This document shows positions 1 to 6,130 of a stretch of DNA of 7,700 bases, piece after piece. The stretch covers positions 1 through 7,700 of the forward strand of contig NCBR01000134.1 in the NCBI GenBank assembly GCA_002279285.1, in the 5' to 3' direction. How positions within the stretch are numbered: the stretch's first letter is position 1; the number at the start of each line of letters is the position of its first letter. Below the pieces are notes generated by a model, which was not told the DNA's origin, searched no databases, and saw only the letters and a program-made list of their open reading frames with translations. Both the position numbers and the translations under genes were made by a program. The stretch comes from Acidobacteria bacterium 37-71-11. GTDB lineage: Bacteria > Acidobacteriota > Thermoanaerobaculia > Thermoanaerobaculales > Thermoanaerobaculaceae.

Positions 1-1206
1 CTGGAAGGAACGCCTGGCGCCCCACTACGCGACCGCGCGGCGCATCCTCGGCGTCACGCGCACGCCGCGGATCTGGGCCGGTGACGAGGCGCTCGCGGCG
101 TTCGCCGCCGCGACCGGCCGTACCGAATCGTTCACCCGCACCGAGGTCGCCGTGCTGTTCGGCGAGCGTCCCGGCGAGGAGGTTGGCGACCCGTTCTTCG
201 GCGGCGAAGGACCGCCCCGGTCGACGTGCACGATGTGCGGCGGTTGCATGGTGGGGTGTCGCTTCAACGCCAAGAACACGCTGGACAAGAACTACCTGTT
301 TTTCGCCGAGAAACTCGGCGCCGAGGTCGCGCCCGAGACGATCGTCACGCTGATCGAACCCGACGGCGAGGGTGGCTACCTCCTGCACGCGCGGCGTTCG
401 ACGAGCCTGTTGCGGCGCGGGCGGCGCACGCTGCGCGCGCGCGGCGTCGTGGTCGCGGCCGGCGCGATGGGGACCACCGACCTGCTGCTGCGCTGCCGCG
501 AGGCGGGGACGCTGCCCGATCTCTCCCCCGCCCTCGGGCGGCGGGTGCGCACCAACAGCGAGGTGCTCTGCGGCGTAAATGCGCGGGGCGGCGACGTCGA
601 CTACTCCGAGGGGATCGCCATCGCAAGCTCCCTTTATACCTCCGCCGACACCCACATCGAGGTGGTGCGCTACTCGAAGGGCTCCGACTTCATGTCGTTC
701 CTCGGGACGCTGCAGACCGGCCCCGGCACGCGCCTGACGCGGCCGCTCAAGTGGCTCTGGACGTGCGTTTGCCACCCCATCGACTTTCTGCGCTCGCTGA
801 TCCCGTTCGGCTGGGCCCAGCGCACTGTGATCCTGCTCGTGATGCAGAGCATCGAGAACTCGATCCGGCTCGTGCGCCGGCGGCACTGGTACTGGCCGTT
901 CACCCGCCGCCTCGGCAGCCGCCGCGACCCCGGTCAGCCGCCGGTCCCGAGCTACATTCCGGTGGCGAACGCGGCGCGTGCATGGGATCGAGCCCCCAGG
1001 ACGGGGTGGTGGACGAGTACAACCGCGTGTTCGGCCACCCCGGCCTGTGGGTGGTGGACGGTTCTTCCGTCCCCGCCAACCTCGGGGTCAACCCGAGCCT
1101 CACGATCGTCGCGATCGCCGAGCACGCGATGAGCGCAATTCCGCCCAAGGACCCGGCCTCCGGGCTGCGCCCCCTACCGCCCCAGGCCCGCGCCGCAGAA
1201 AGGTGA
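1..1206 (+). pseudogene. GMC-family FAD oxidoreductase (ChoD/cholesterol-oxidase-like), 5'-truncated by window edge and internally frameshifted
   Basis: An open frame runs from base 2 with no start in view; the N-terminal FAD-binding Rossmann motif lies off the left edge. The visible protein has the landmarks of the ChoD-like branch of GMC oxidoreductases: LAPHYATARRILGVT, FFGGEG, a four-Cys block CTMCGGCMVGC followed by NAKNTLDKNY (fragment residues 76 to about 97), then VVVAAGAMGTTDLLLR and PSYIPVANAA. At about 962-980 homology moves from frame 2 to frame 1, where GACMGSSPQDGVVDEYNRVF, VVDGSSVPANLGVNPSLT and a TGA at 1204-1206 form the normal GMC C-terminus. Left in frame 2, translation stops at 1132. 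The stretch that normally precedes GGxCMG, which carries the family's active-site His, is absent from every frame, so the change is a deletion (net loss 3n+1 bases) and not a single-base slip. The intact enzyme would oxidise an alcohol, perhaps a sterol or long-chain one, using FAD. A real pseudogene and an assembly deletion are both possible. It converges on the aldehyde dehydrogenase gene. Confidence 0.85.
227..259 (+). other. Codons for a CxxCxxCxxxC cysteine motif inside the GMC oxidoreductase
   Basis: Four cysteine codons (fragment residues 76, 79, 82, 86) spell C-x2-C-x2-C-x3-C in the sequence CTMCGGCMVGC. This spacing equals the classical ferredoxin [4Fe-4S] ligand pattern. From memory, ChoD-like GMC proteins share a similar Cys-rich block before the AKNTLDxNYL segment, so it is a family trait and not chance. 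Whether it binds an iron-sulphur cluster or another metal, or is structural, cannot be told from the sequence. Confidence 0.7.
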
Positions 1207-1282
1207 AAGGGAAGAGGGAAGACAAGAGGCGTTGCCGCCGATGCCTTGCCGCTTTTCGTTTGCCCTCTTCCCTCTTCCCTTT
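1206..1282. repeat. Perfect 16-bp purine/pyrimidine inverted repeat between convergent genes; possible bidirectional terminator or dispersed palindromic element
   Basis: The left arm AAAGGGAAGAGGGAAG (1206-1221) is the exact reverse complement of the right arm at 1267-1282. One more A-T pair (1222/1266) extends the stem inward, leaving a loop of about 43 bases. The loop may fold a small stem of its own (CAAGAGGC near 1223-1230 with GCCTTG at 1243-1248). The left arm begins in the last base of the GMC stop codon, and the right arm ends 14 bases before the end of the dehydrogenase stop codon on the other strand. That placement suits a bidirectional terminator, with a short T4 run (1280-1283) on the plus side. 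The homopurine arms and long loop also resemble dispersed REP/MITE-type palindromes. Only one copy is in the window, so a repeat family is inferred. Confidence 0.6.
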
Positions 1283-1296
1283 TCCTGCTGCGGCCG

Positions 1297-3048
1297 TTAA
1301 CCGCGGAGGGCGGCGGCCATGACGCCGGCGAGCTTCAGGAGCGAGGGACGGGCCTCGAACGCCGTCAGGCGCCTCATGATCACGTGGGCGGTGCGGCAGG
1401 TGGGGAACCACGGCGGTACCGGCCAGATACGGAACGGGCTGCGCGTGACGTTCTTTTGCGCCCGCGAGAACATCAGCGCGTTGTGCACCTTCCCGATCCC
1501 CGAGCGGACGTCGTAGACGTCGTTCGTCGGACACCCTCCCCAGGGGAGCGAGATCGCAGCGAAACCGGCGGCGGACCAGTGGTTTACCGCGATTGTTCCG
1601 AAGTGCAGGTTGGCGATCGCCCGCTCGAGGGCGGCTGCGACCGCGGGGTCGCGCAGCGACGCGGGGTGGATGATGATGCCGGCGTTGAGCGTGCCCCAGA
1701 GCGTGTCGTTGGCGAACGCCACCGCCCGGTCGAGGAACTCGGCCGGATCGGCGGCGTCGAGCGCGGTCTCCGCCATGACGGAGCAGAACGGCTCCTGCGT
1801 GAAGCAGATGTCGTCGGCATTGCGGGGATCGAGGCCGGCGGCGAGCAGCCACGGCAGGTCGCCCTCGCGGGGGGCGCCGATCCGGTCGGCGTCCGGGTGC
1901 GCGGCGGCGTACGCCTGCCAGCGCTCGGCCGCCCCGGTGTAGTACCCCCGGCGTGGCGGGATCGTGGCGAGCATTCCCCGCAGCGCGGCAAGCAGCGTCT
2001 GGCGTCCCTCCCAGCCGGCGTGCTGCACGAGCACGCGGCCGGCGTTGCAGTTGTAGCCGGCGTTGTTGACCAGCTGGCCGGCGATGTTGGCGGCGTGGAA
2101 CGCGAAGTCGCCGGCGCTCCACGGCCCGGGGACGACGATGATCGGGCTGACGTTCCCGAGCTCGCTGGTGATGCGCTTGGCCAGGAGCGGCAGGCGCTCG
2201 GCCTTGCGCCGGGCCCCCTCCTCGCCGGGTCCGAAGACGATCGCGTCGTGGGTCCGGTCCGAGCCCGTGATGTGGATCTCGTCCACGCCCGCGTGCTCGC
2301 ACAGATACGCGCCCTCCGCGGCGCCGCCGTAGACGATGCGGAGGAAACCCCGCTCCACCAGCGCCCGGAACCCTTCGACGAACAGCGGGCCGAGGTGGGC
2401 GTTGACCGGGTTCATCTTCAGGACGACCACCTGCTTTTCGACGAACAGCTTGTCGAGCGCGTCCATCGGCGCGATCGCGTCGACGTTGCCGGCGCCGAGG
2501 ACGAGCGCCACCTTTCCAGACGGTGGCTGTCGATACGCGAGCGCTTGCGTGGCCGACAGGTCTTGCGCCGTGACGCCGGGCGTCATCCAGACGTCGCCGG
2601 TGAAGCCGCGAAAGAAGAAGAGCCGGTCGTACAGGTCGGCCGGGAACGCCCGCGCGGCCACCTGTCCGTTGGGCAGCGTTCTCACCCGGCCGTGGATGAG
2701 CGGTTGTCCGAAGCGCACGATCTCGGACAGGGAGCGCCGCAGCAACCGGAGGGTCCGCAGGACGAAGTACGGGCCGCTGAGCCACTCTTCGCCCTCAGTC
2801 GGCGTGCCCGGGGTGATCCCCTTCGCCTGCAGCTCCATCGCGACCCAGCGTTCGGCAACACGCGCGAAGCCGCTCCGGAGCTCGTCCACCAGGGCGATCC
2901 GTGCCCCGGTGTCGAGCCCGGCCCACTCGTCCTTGCGGGCGGCCAGCTCCGCAACCGCCCGATCCAAATCCTGGCGCGGTGTCGCCGGCACGCTCCCCGC
3001 GGCCTCCGGAATCGCCGTGTGTCCCTTCGTTGCTCCTGGCAGCGCCAT
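1297..3048 (-). CDS. NAD(P)-dependent aldehyde dehydrogenase family protein, long divergent form
   Basis: A 583-residue protein of the aldehyde dehydrogenase superfamily, which oxidises aldehydes to acids with NAD(P)+ (some members form or use acyl-CoA). Numbered from the upstream GTG two codons earlier, visible landmarks are the cofactor-binding stretch VALVLGAGNVDAIAP (182-196) and VVVLKMNP (209-216), ITGSDRTHDAIVFG (262-275), SELGNVSP with the probable general base Glu298, NNAGYNCNAGRVLVQ with the probable catalytic Cys336, FTQEPFC (418-424, the EIFGP position), and FANDTLWGTLNAGI (447-460). At about 585 residues it exceeds the usual 480-500, with about 100 extra N-terminal residues and an unusual Trp/Pro-rich C-terminus. 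ATG at 3048 is preferred to GTG at 3054 because a G6 tract (3054-3059) sits 5 bases upstream of the ATG but overlaps the GTG. Stop TAA is at 1297-1299. It lies 80 bp downstream of the exported protein gene on the same strand and converges on the GMC gene. The substrate is unknown. Confidence 0.9.
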   Translation of the reverse strand: MALPGATKGHTAIPEAAGSVPATPRQDLDRAVAELAARKDEWAGLDTGARIALVDELRSGFARVAERWVAMELQAKGITPGTPTEGEEWLSGPYFVLRTLRLLRRSLSEIVRFGQPLIHGRVRTLPNGQVAARAFPADLYDRLFFFRGFTGDVWMTPGVTAQDLSATQALAYRQPPSGKVALVLGAGNVDAIAPMDALDKLFVEKQVVVLKMNPVNAHLGPLFVEGFRALVERGFLRIVYGGAAEGAYLCEHAGVDEIHITGSDRTHDAIVFGPGEEGARRKAERLPLLAKRITSELGNVSPIIVVPGPWSAGDFAFHAANIAGQLVNNAGYNCNAGRVLVQHAGWEGRQTLLAALRGMLATIPPRRGYYTGAAERWQAYAAAHPDADRIGAPREGDLPWLLAAGLDPRNADDICFTQEPFCSVMAETALDAADPAEFLDRAVAFANDTLWGTLNAGIIIHPASLRDPAVAAALERAIANLHFGTIAVNHWSAAGFAAISLPWGGCPTNDVYDVRSGIGKVHNALMFSRAQKNVTRSPFRIWPVPPWFPTCRTAHVIMRRLTAFEARPSLLKLAGVMAAALRG

Positions 3049-3053
3049 CCGCA

Positions 3054-3059
3054 CCCCCC
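3054..3059 (-). promoter_or_regulatory. Ribosome binding site of the aldehyde dehydrogenase
   Basis: GGGGGG on the minus strand lies 5 bases before the ATG at 3048. It decides the start, because a GTG at 3054 would begin inside this tract. The 80-bp gap upstream (3049-3128) also holds TATAGT (minus strand, 3072-3077), which resembles a -10 box, but I see no matching -35 and do not call a promoter. Confidence 0.45.
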
Positions 3060-3128
3060 GTCGCGAGGGAGACTATACCGCGGGTGGCTGCGGGGGCCAG
3101 GCCCTGGCGGCGGGCCACACCCTACGGA

Positions 3129-4004
3129 TCAGCTGGCCGGCGTCTGGGCCGGCCCTTTGGCGAGCGTCACGCGCAGCCAGACGTCGAGCGGCGCCGGCGT
3201 CACACCACCGCTCATCCCCCTATCGCGCATCCCCCCACCCATCCCACCGCGACCGCCGTAGCCCCCACGTCCACCGAAGCCGCCCCGGCCGCGCCCTATC
3301 CCGCTCTCGTCCCCTGGCCCACCCTCCCCCGATTCACCACCACCGCCCAGACGGACCCGGCCCCGGGCGCCCGCTTTCGGCCTCTCGGTCGCCAGGCCGA
3401 GAGCGATCGTGGCGCCCGGAACGGCGCCGACCGCGAGCGGGTGCCCCTCGGTGGGCTGGAGCGGAACCCTCATCTCCAGGACCATCACGCCGGAGTCGTC
3501 GCCGAGCGCGGCCTGCACGGGCTCGTCCGGGCCGAGCTGCACCGGTTGGCGGTCGTCCTTGGTGGGTCCGATGAGCTCCACCTCATTGGCGACCCGGTCG
3601 GAGTTCGCCCTGCGCGTCTCCTCACCCTCCGGCGGCTCGCCCTGCCCAGGTTGCCACCGCACCCCACGCGGGCCCATCCCGACCGGGTAGTGGACGCCGA
3701 ATCCCTTGCTGTCCTTCCCCCCGCCGTTGAGCCACACCGTCAAACCGAGGTGGGCAAGCTGCCTCTTGATAATCGGATCGGACGTCCTGAGGCAGAGGTA
3801 CAGATAGCGGCCGTCGTTCTGCACCCCGATCACGAGCGGGGGATCGCCGAGCGGCCTGAGCAGCGGCGCCCACGCTCCCGGGGTACCGTCCACGGGGACG
3901 GCGGCGGCGACCCACGTGCTCGCGATCTTCAGGTCCTTGCCGCGCGCGACGGTCGCTGCCGCCGCGACCGCCACCGCCATCACGATCGTTCTCGCTGTCC
4001 TCAT
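3129..4004 (-). CDS. Exported protein with probable CBM9/DOMON-like beta domain and Gly/Arg-rich tail; function unknown
   Basis: A 291-residue protein. Residues 1 to about 22 (MRTARTIVMAVAVAAAATVA) form a Sec signal peptide with a basic n-region and an Ala-rich core, so the mature protein should be periplasmic or secreted. There is no lipobox Cys. The segment around 39-109 (DGTPGAW, PPLVIGVQNDGRYLYLCLRT, LTVWLNGGGKDSKGFGVHYP) resembles the family-9 carbohydrate-binding/DOMON-like beta-sandwich found in exported proteins of unknown role; this is pattern recognition only. A second conserved-looking part is VMVLEMRVPL (173-182). Residues 220-267 are low-complexity Gly/Arg-rich with RGG-type triplets, and a last beta-like strand LDVWLRVTL (273-281) closes the protein. 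The ATG at 4004 is chosen over an upstream in-frame start at 4097 because it begins the signal peptide and has a strong ribosome site 6 bases upstream. It lies 101 bp after the receiver gene and 80 bp before the dehydrogenase. Ligand binding is inferred, not shown. Confidence 0.75.
   Translation of the reverse strand: MRTARTIVMAVAVAAAATVARGKDLKIASTWVAAAVPVDGTPGAWAPLLRPLGDPPLVIGVQNDGRYLYLCLRTSDPIIKRQLAHLGLTVWLNGGGKDSKGFGVHYPVGMGPRGVRWQPGQGEPPEGEETRRANSDRVANEVELIGPTKDDRQPVQLGPDEPVQAALGDDSGVMVLEMRVPLQPTEGHPLAVGAVPGATIALGLATERPKAGARGRVRLGGGGESGEGGPGDESGIGRGRGGFGGRGGYGGRGGMGGGMRDRGMSGGVTPAPLDVWLRVTLAKGPAQTPAS
3204..3347 (-). repeat. Low-complexity Gly/Arg (RGG-like) coding segment
   Basis: This stretch encodes residues 220-267 of the exported protein. 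It contains repeated GRGG/GRGGxGG units (for example GRGRGGFGGRGGYGGRGG) flanked by GGGGES and GMSGG. The DNA is an irregular run of GGN and CGN codons and could expand or contract by slippage. The segment interrupts what looks like a beta domain, with the last strand following it, so it may be a flexible loop and not a true tail. Confidence 0.7.
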
Positions 4005-4010
4005 GGCGCA

Positions 4011-4019
4011 CCCCTTCCC
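4011..4019 (-). promoter_or_regulatory. Ribosome binding site of the exported protein
   Basis: GGGAAGGGG on the minus strand, 6 bases before the ATG at 4004. It supports this start over the upstream in-frame start at 4097, which would put about 31 non-signal-like residues before the signal peptide. Confidence 0.55.
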
Positions 4020-4105
4020 GCGGCCCATCGCAGAACCCGACACGGCGTTGACGGCTGCCGCCGCCCTCGGGTTACACCCCAGCGGGCATCGGGACATCCG
4101 GGGAG

Positions 4106-4507
4106 TCAGGGGGTGGTCTTGAGACCGAGGAACTCGGGGAAGTAACGTCCGATGGTGGCCACGAGGGTCTCCGGCTCGATGGGCTTCTCCAGGTACTCGT
4201 CCACCTGGTACTGCTGCCGCGCCTCGGCCTCCCAGCGGCGACTCTTGAACACCGCGGTCACGATGAAGATGACGGGCCGGTACTCCGGGGCCTTCTCCCG
4301 CAGCTTGGCGATGACCTCGAACCCGGAGACCAAAGGCATGAGTGCGTCGATGATCGCGAGTTCCGGACGTTGCGCCAGGAGCTGGTCCACGGCCTCGCGC
4401 CCGTCCGCCGCCTCGAGTACCTCCAGGCCGTGTTCGCGCAGCAATTCGGCCGTCACGACCCGGAAGATCCGGCTGTCGTCTGCGACCAGGGCCCGTCTGA
4501 GAGCCAT
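4106..4507 (-). CDS. Stand-alone response regulator receiver domain (CheY-like)
   Basis: A 133-residue protein made of one receiver domain, which takes a phosphoryl group from a sensor histidine kinase and passes the signal on by protein contact. All key residues are present: the acidic pair Asp10-Asp11 (LVADDS), phospho-acceptor Asp54 (LAIIDALMP), the switch Thr84 (FIVTA) and Lys108 (EKPIEP, the KP motif). The last residues (RYFPEFLGLKTTP) leave no room for a DNA-binding or enzymatic output domain. The ATG at 4507 has a textbook AAGGAGG 6 bases upstream. No histidine kinase is in the window, so its partner is unknown. The solute-binding lipoprotein gene diverges from it across 104 bp, and the exported beta-domain gene follows on the same strand after 101 bp. 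It could act on chemotaxis, on motility or in a phosphorelay; the sequence does not say which. Confidence 0.93.
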   Translation of the reverse strand: MALRRALVADDSRIFRVVTAELLREHGLEVLEAADGREAVDQLLAQRPELAIIDALMPLVSGFEVIAKLREKAPEYRPVIFIVTAVFKSRRWEAEARQQYQVDEYLEKPIEPETLVATIGRYFPEFLGLKTTP

Positions 4508-4611
4508 CGTCCGCCTCCTTGGAACCGCGTGTTCATGCTACCACCGTCGCAGCGGCGCGCGAGTGCGTGTATCGTGGAGGCGCGCCCGTGGAAGGGGACT
4601 TGAGGGAACGC
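4508..4611. promoter_or_regulatory. Divergent intergenic region, receiver gene / solute-binding lipoprotein gene
   Basis: This 104-bp spacer must hold the signals for both divergent genes unless the receiver is read from further away. On the minus strand TAGCAT (4535-4540) lies 28-33 bases before the receiver ATG and matches four of six -10 positions, but no good -35 lies 17 bases upstream. On the plus strand two ribosome-site candidates are seen, TGGAGG (4575-4580) and GAGGGA (4602-4607). A 7-bp GGCGCGC/GCGCGCC inverted repeat (4554-4560/4580-4586) could be an operator or chance in GC-rich DNA. The regulatory role is inferred from position. Confidence 0.35.
4514..4520 (-). promoter_or_regulatory. 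Consensus Shine-Dalgarno of the receiver gene
   Basis: AAGGAGG on the minus strand with a 6-base spacer to the ATG at 4507. It is the strongest ribosome binding site in the window and fixes the start of the receiver gene. Confidence 0.8.
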
Positions 4612-6096
4612 ATGCTCGGAGTTGCACGAGGGAGACACGCGGGCCGCGGGCGGCTCGGGGCCGTCCTCGTCGCCATCGGTTTCGTGCTGGTGGTCGGCGG
4701 CTGCGCCCGGCGGACCGCAAGACCTTTGGTGGTCGCCTTCGGCGACATGCCGGTGGCTCTGGACCCCCACGCCAGCAACCGCAACGTCGCCTGGTCGGTC
4801 CTCTCGAGCTTCTACGACCCCCTGGTGTCGCTCTCCCCGGAACTCAAACCCCAGCCCGCCCTCGCGGCCAGCTGGGAGCACGACGGCCCAACCCACTGGC
4901 GCTTCAAACTGCGGCCGGGTGTTACGTTCTGCAACGGCGAAGCGCTCACGGCGGACGACGTCGTGGCGAGTTTCGAGCGCGCGCGCAGCCTTCCCTCCTC
5001 GGCGGTGTCGCAATACCTCGTGGGTGTGCGGTCGGTAGCCAGGGACGGCGGCTCGGCGGTGGTCATCGAGACCGACGGCTTCCAGGCCGACCTCCTCAAC
5101 CGGCTCTCGTTCATCCTCGTGATCCGGGCTGCGGACGCCGGCCCGGCGTTGATCACCGCGCCGATCGGGACCGGAGCGTATCACTTTGCCGGCGTGCGCA
5201 AGGACGGTTCGGTGCTCGCCACGGCTTGGTCGGGCTGGCGGGGGCGCCCCGACTGTCGGGACGTCGTCTTCGAGTTCTGCGGCACAGGCGCCCAGGCGGC
5301 CGGGCGACTGCTCGCCGGCAAGGCCGATGTCTGCCACCTGATCCCGGACAACTGGATCCCGGAGGTCGCCCGCTCGGCAGACCTCCGCCTGGAGCAGCAG
5401 CCGCGGCTGGCGGTGCAGCTCCTCGCCGTGGAGCTGCAGGAGGCGCAGGGCGAAGCCCGGCGGGCCCTGGCCGATCCCCGGGTCCGGCGCGCGCTGTTGC
5501 TGGCCCTCGATCGCGGATCGTGGGTGGCCCGCCTGTTCCGGGGAAACGGAGCGGTGGCGTCGCAGTACGTCCATCCCGCGGTGTTCGGCTACGACCCAGC
5601 GCTCTCACCGCTGCCCTACGACCCCGACGAAGCCCGAAGACTACTCACTCAGGCAGGGTTCCCCGACGGCTTCAAGGTCAGCCTCGGCTATGACGCCGCG
5701 GGCGCTGCGGTCGCGGACGCGATCGTCTCGGACCTCGCCAAAGTAGGCGTGCAGGTGGAGCGGCGGCCCGGCCAGCGCGGCGCGGCCCTGCTTTACTTCG
5801 CGTGGGCGTGCGGCACTGGCGATGCGTCGGACTTCTTCGAGAGCCTCGTCCGGAACGGCGGCACCCGCGGGTTCGCCGACCCCCAGACCGACGCGCTCCT
5901 CGACGCCGCGGGGCGCGAGGCCGATCCGGTCAAGCGCCTCGATCTGCTGCAACAGGCCCAGCGCAGGACGCTCGAGCTGTTGCCTCTCCTGCCCCTGACG
6001 ATCCGCTGGGGAACCAAGGGCGTGTCGCCGCGGGTGGATGTCGTCATCCGCTACGACGAGCGCGAAGACGTGGCCGCCTTCCGCTGGCGCAAGTAG
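4612..6096 (+). CDS. ABC transporter solute-binding lipoprotein, family 5 (oligopeptide/dipeptide type)
   Basis: A 494-residue lipoprotein: a basic n-region, a hydrophobic core (LGAVLVAIGFVLVV, 15-28) and the lipobox VGGC with Cys31 as the lipidated residue. The mature part follows the SBP family-5 pattern: PLVVAFGDMPVALDPHAS (38-55), PQPALAASWE (80-89), WRFKLRPGVTFCNGEALTADDVVASF (96-121), APIGTGAYHF (183-192), DPRVRRALLLALDR (288-301) and YDPDEARRLLTQAGFPDGF (336-354). Such proteins capture peptides, nickel chelates or glycosides outside the inner membrane for an ABC importer. The C-terminal lobe near 383-410 (ending CGTGDASDFFESL) looks somewhat short compared with relatives. No permease or ATPase adjoins it, so its importer is elsewhere or it has a sensing role. 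ATG 4612 is chosen for its signal peptide and the GAGG at 4602-4605. GTG at 4588, preceded by TGGAGG at a 7-base spacing, is a real alternative adding eight residues. Stop TAG is at 6094-6096. The substrate cannot be assigned. Confidence 0.9.
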   Translation: MLGVARGRHAGRGRLGAVLVAIGFVLVVGGCARRTARPLVVAFGDMPVALDPHASNRNVAWSVLSSFYDPLVSLSPELKPQPALAASWEHDGPTHWRFKLRPGVTFCNGEALTADDVVASFERARSLPSSAVSQYLVGVRSVARDGGSAVVIETDGFQADLLNRLSFILVIRAADAGPALITAPIGTGAYHFAGVRKDGSVLATAWSGWRGRPDCRDVVFEFCGTGAQAAGRLLAGKADVCHLIPDNWIPEVARSADLRLEQQPRLAVQLLAVELQEAQGEARRALADPRVRRALLLALDRGSWVARLFRGNGAVASQYVHPAVFGYDPALSPLPYDPDEARRLLTQAGFPDGFKVSLGYDAAGAAVADAIVSDLAKVGVQVERRPGQRGAALLYFAWACGTGDASDFFESLVRNGGTRGFADPQTDALLDAAGREADPVKRLDLLQQAQRRTLELLPLLPLTIRWGTKGVSPRVDVVIRYDEREDVAAFRWRK

Positions 6097-6130
6097 CGCA
6101 ACCGCGCGCCGGCGACCCGACCTCGCGCCC

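Noticed and set aside
960..990. Programmed ribosomal frameshift in the GMC gene
   Set aside because: There is no slippery heptamer, and the conserved segment before GACMG is missing in all frames, so shifting frame would not restore an intact enzyme.
1100..2785. A 561-codon minus-strand frame overlapping the aldehyde dehydrogenase and the GMC end
   Set aside because: It reads through the inverted repeat and gives low-complexity Arg/Pro/Ala sequence; it is a frame shadow of the dehydrogenase.
3096..3108. GCCAGG-C-CCTGGC dyad between the exported protein gene and the dehydrogenase
   Set aside because: A 6-bp dyad with a one-base centre cannot fold as an RNA hairpin and is likely by chance in such GC-rich DNA; there is no T-run for a terminator.
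1246..3261. A 671-codon open frame on the plus strand opposite the aldehyde dehydrogenase
   Set aside because: Its translation is Arg/Gly/Ala/Asp-rich with no family pattern, and the opposite strand carries an unmistakable aldehyde dehydrogenase. Long antisense frames are expected at this GC content.
4005..4105. Possible promoter or terminator between the receiver gene and the exported protein gene, including TTGACG on the plus strand near 4044
   Set aside because: The TTGACG-like box points along the plus strand, where no gene begins. No stem followed by a T-run is visible on the minus strand.
2336..4145. Two long plus-strand frames opposite the exported protein gene
   Set aside because: They are Ser/Arg/Pro-rich with no recognisable domain. 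The minus-strand gene has a signal peptide and a good ribosome site.
4519..4611. Upstream in-frame extension of the solute-binding protein to an ATG at 4519
   Set aside because: It would put 31 non-signal-like residues before the lipoprotein signal peptide and use up the divergent promoter region.
4453..5574. A 373-codon minus-strand frame opposite the solute-binding protein
   Set aside because: It overlaps both the receiver start and the well-supported lipoprotein gene, and its composition is that of an antisense shadow.
6097..6130. Terminator between the convergent solute-binding and six-cysteine genes
   Set aside because: The 34 bases are GC-rich but show no stem of useful length with a T-run on either strand.
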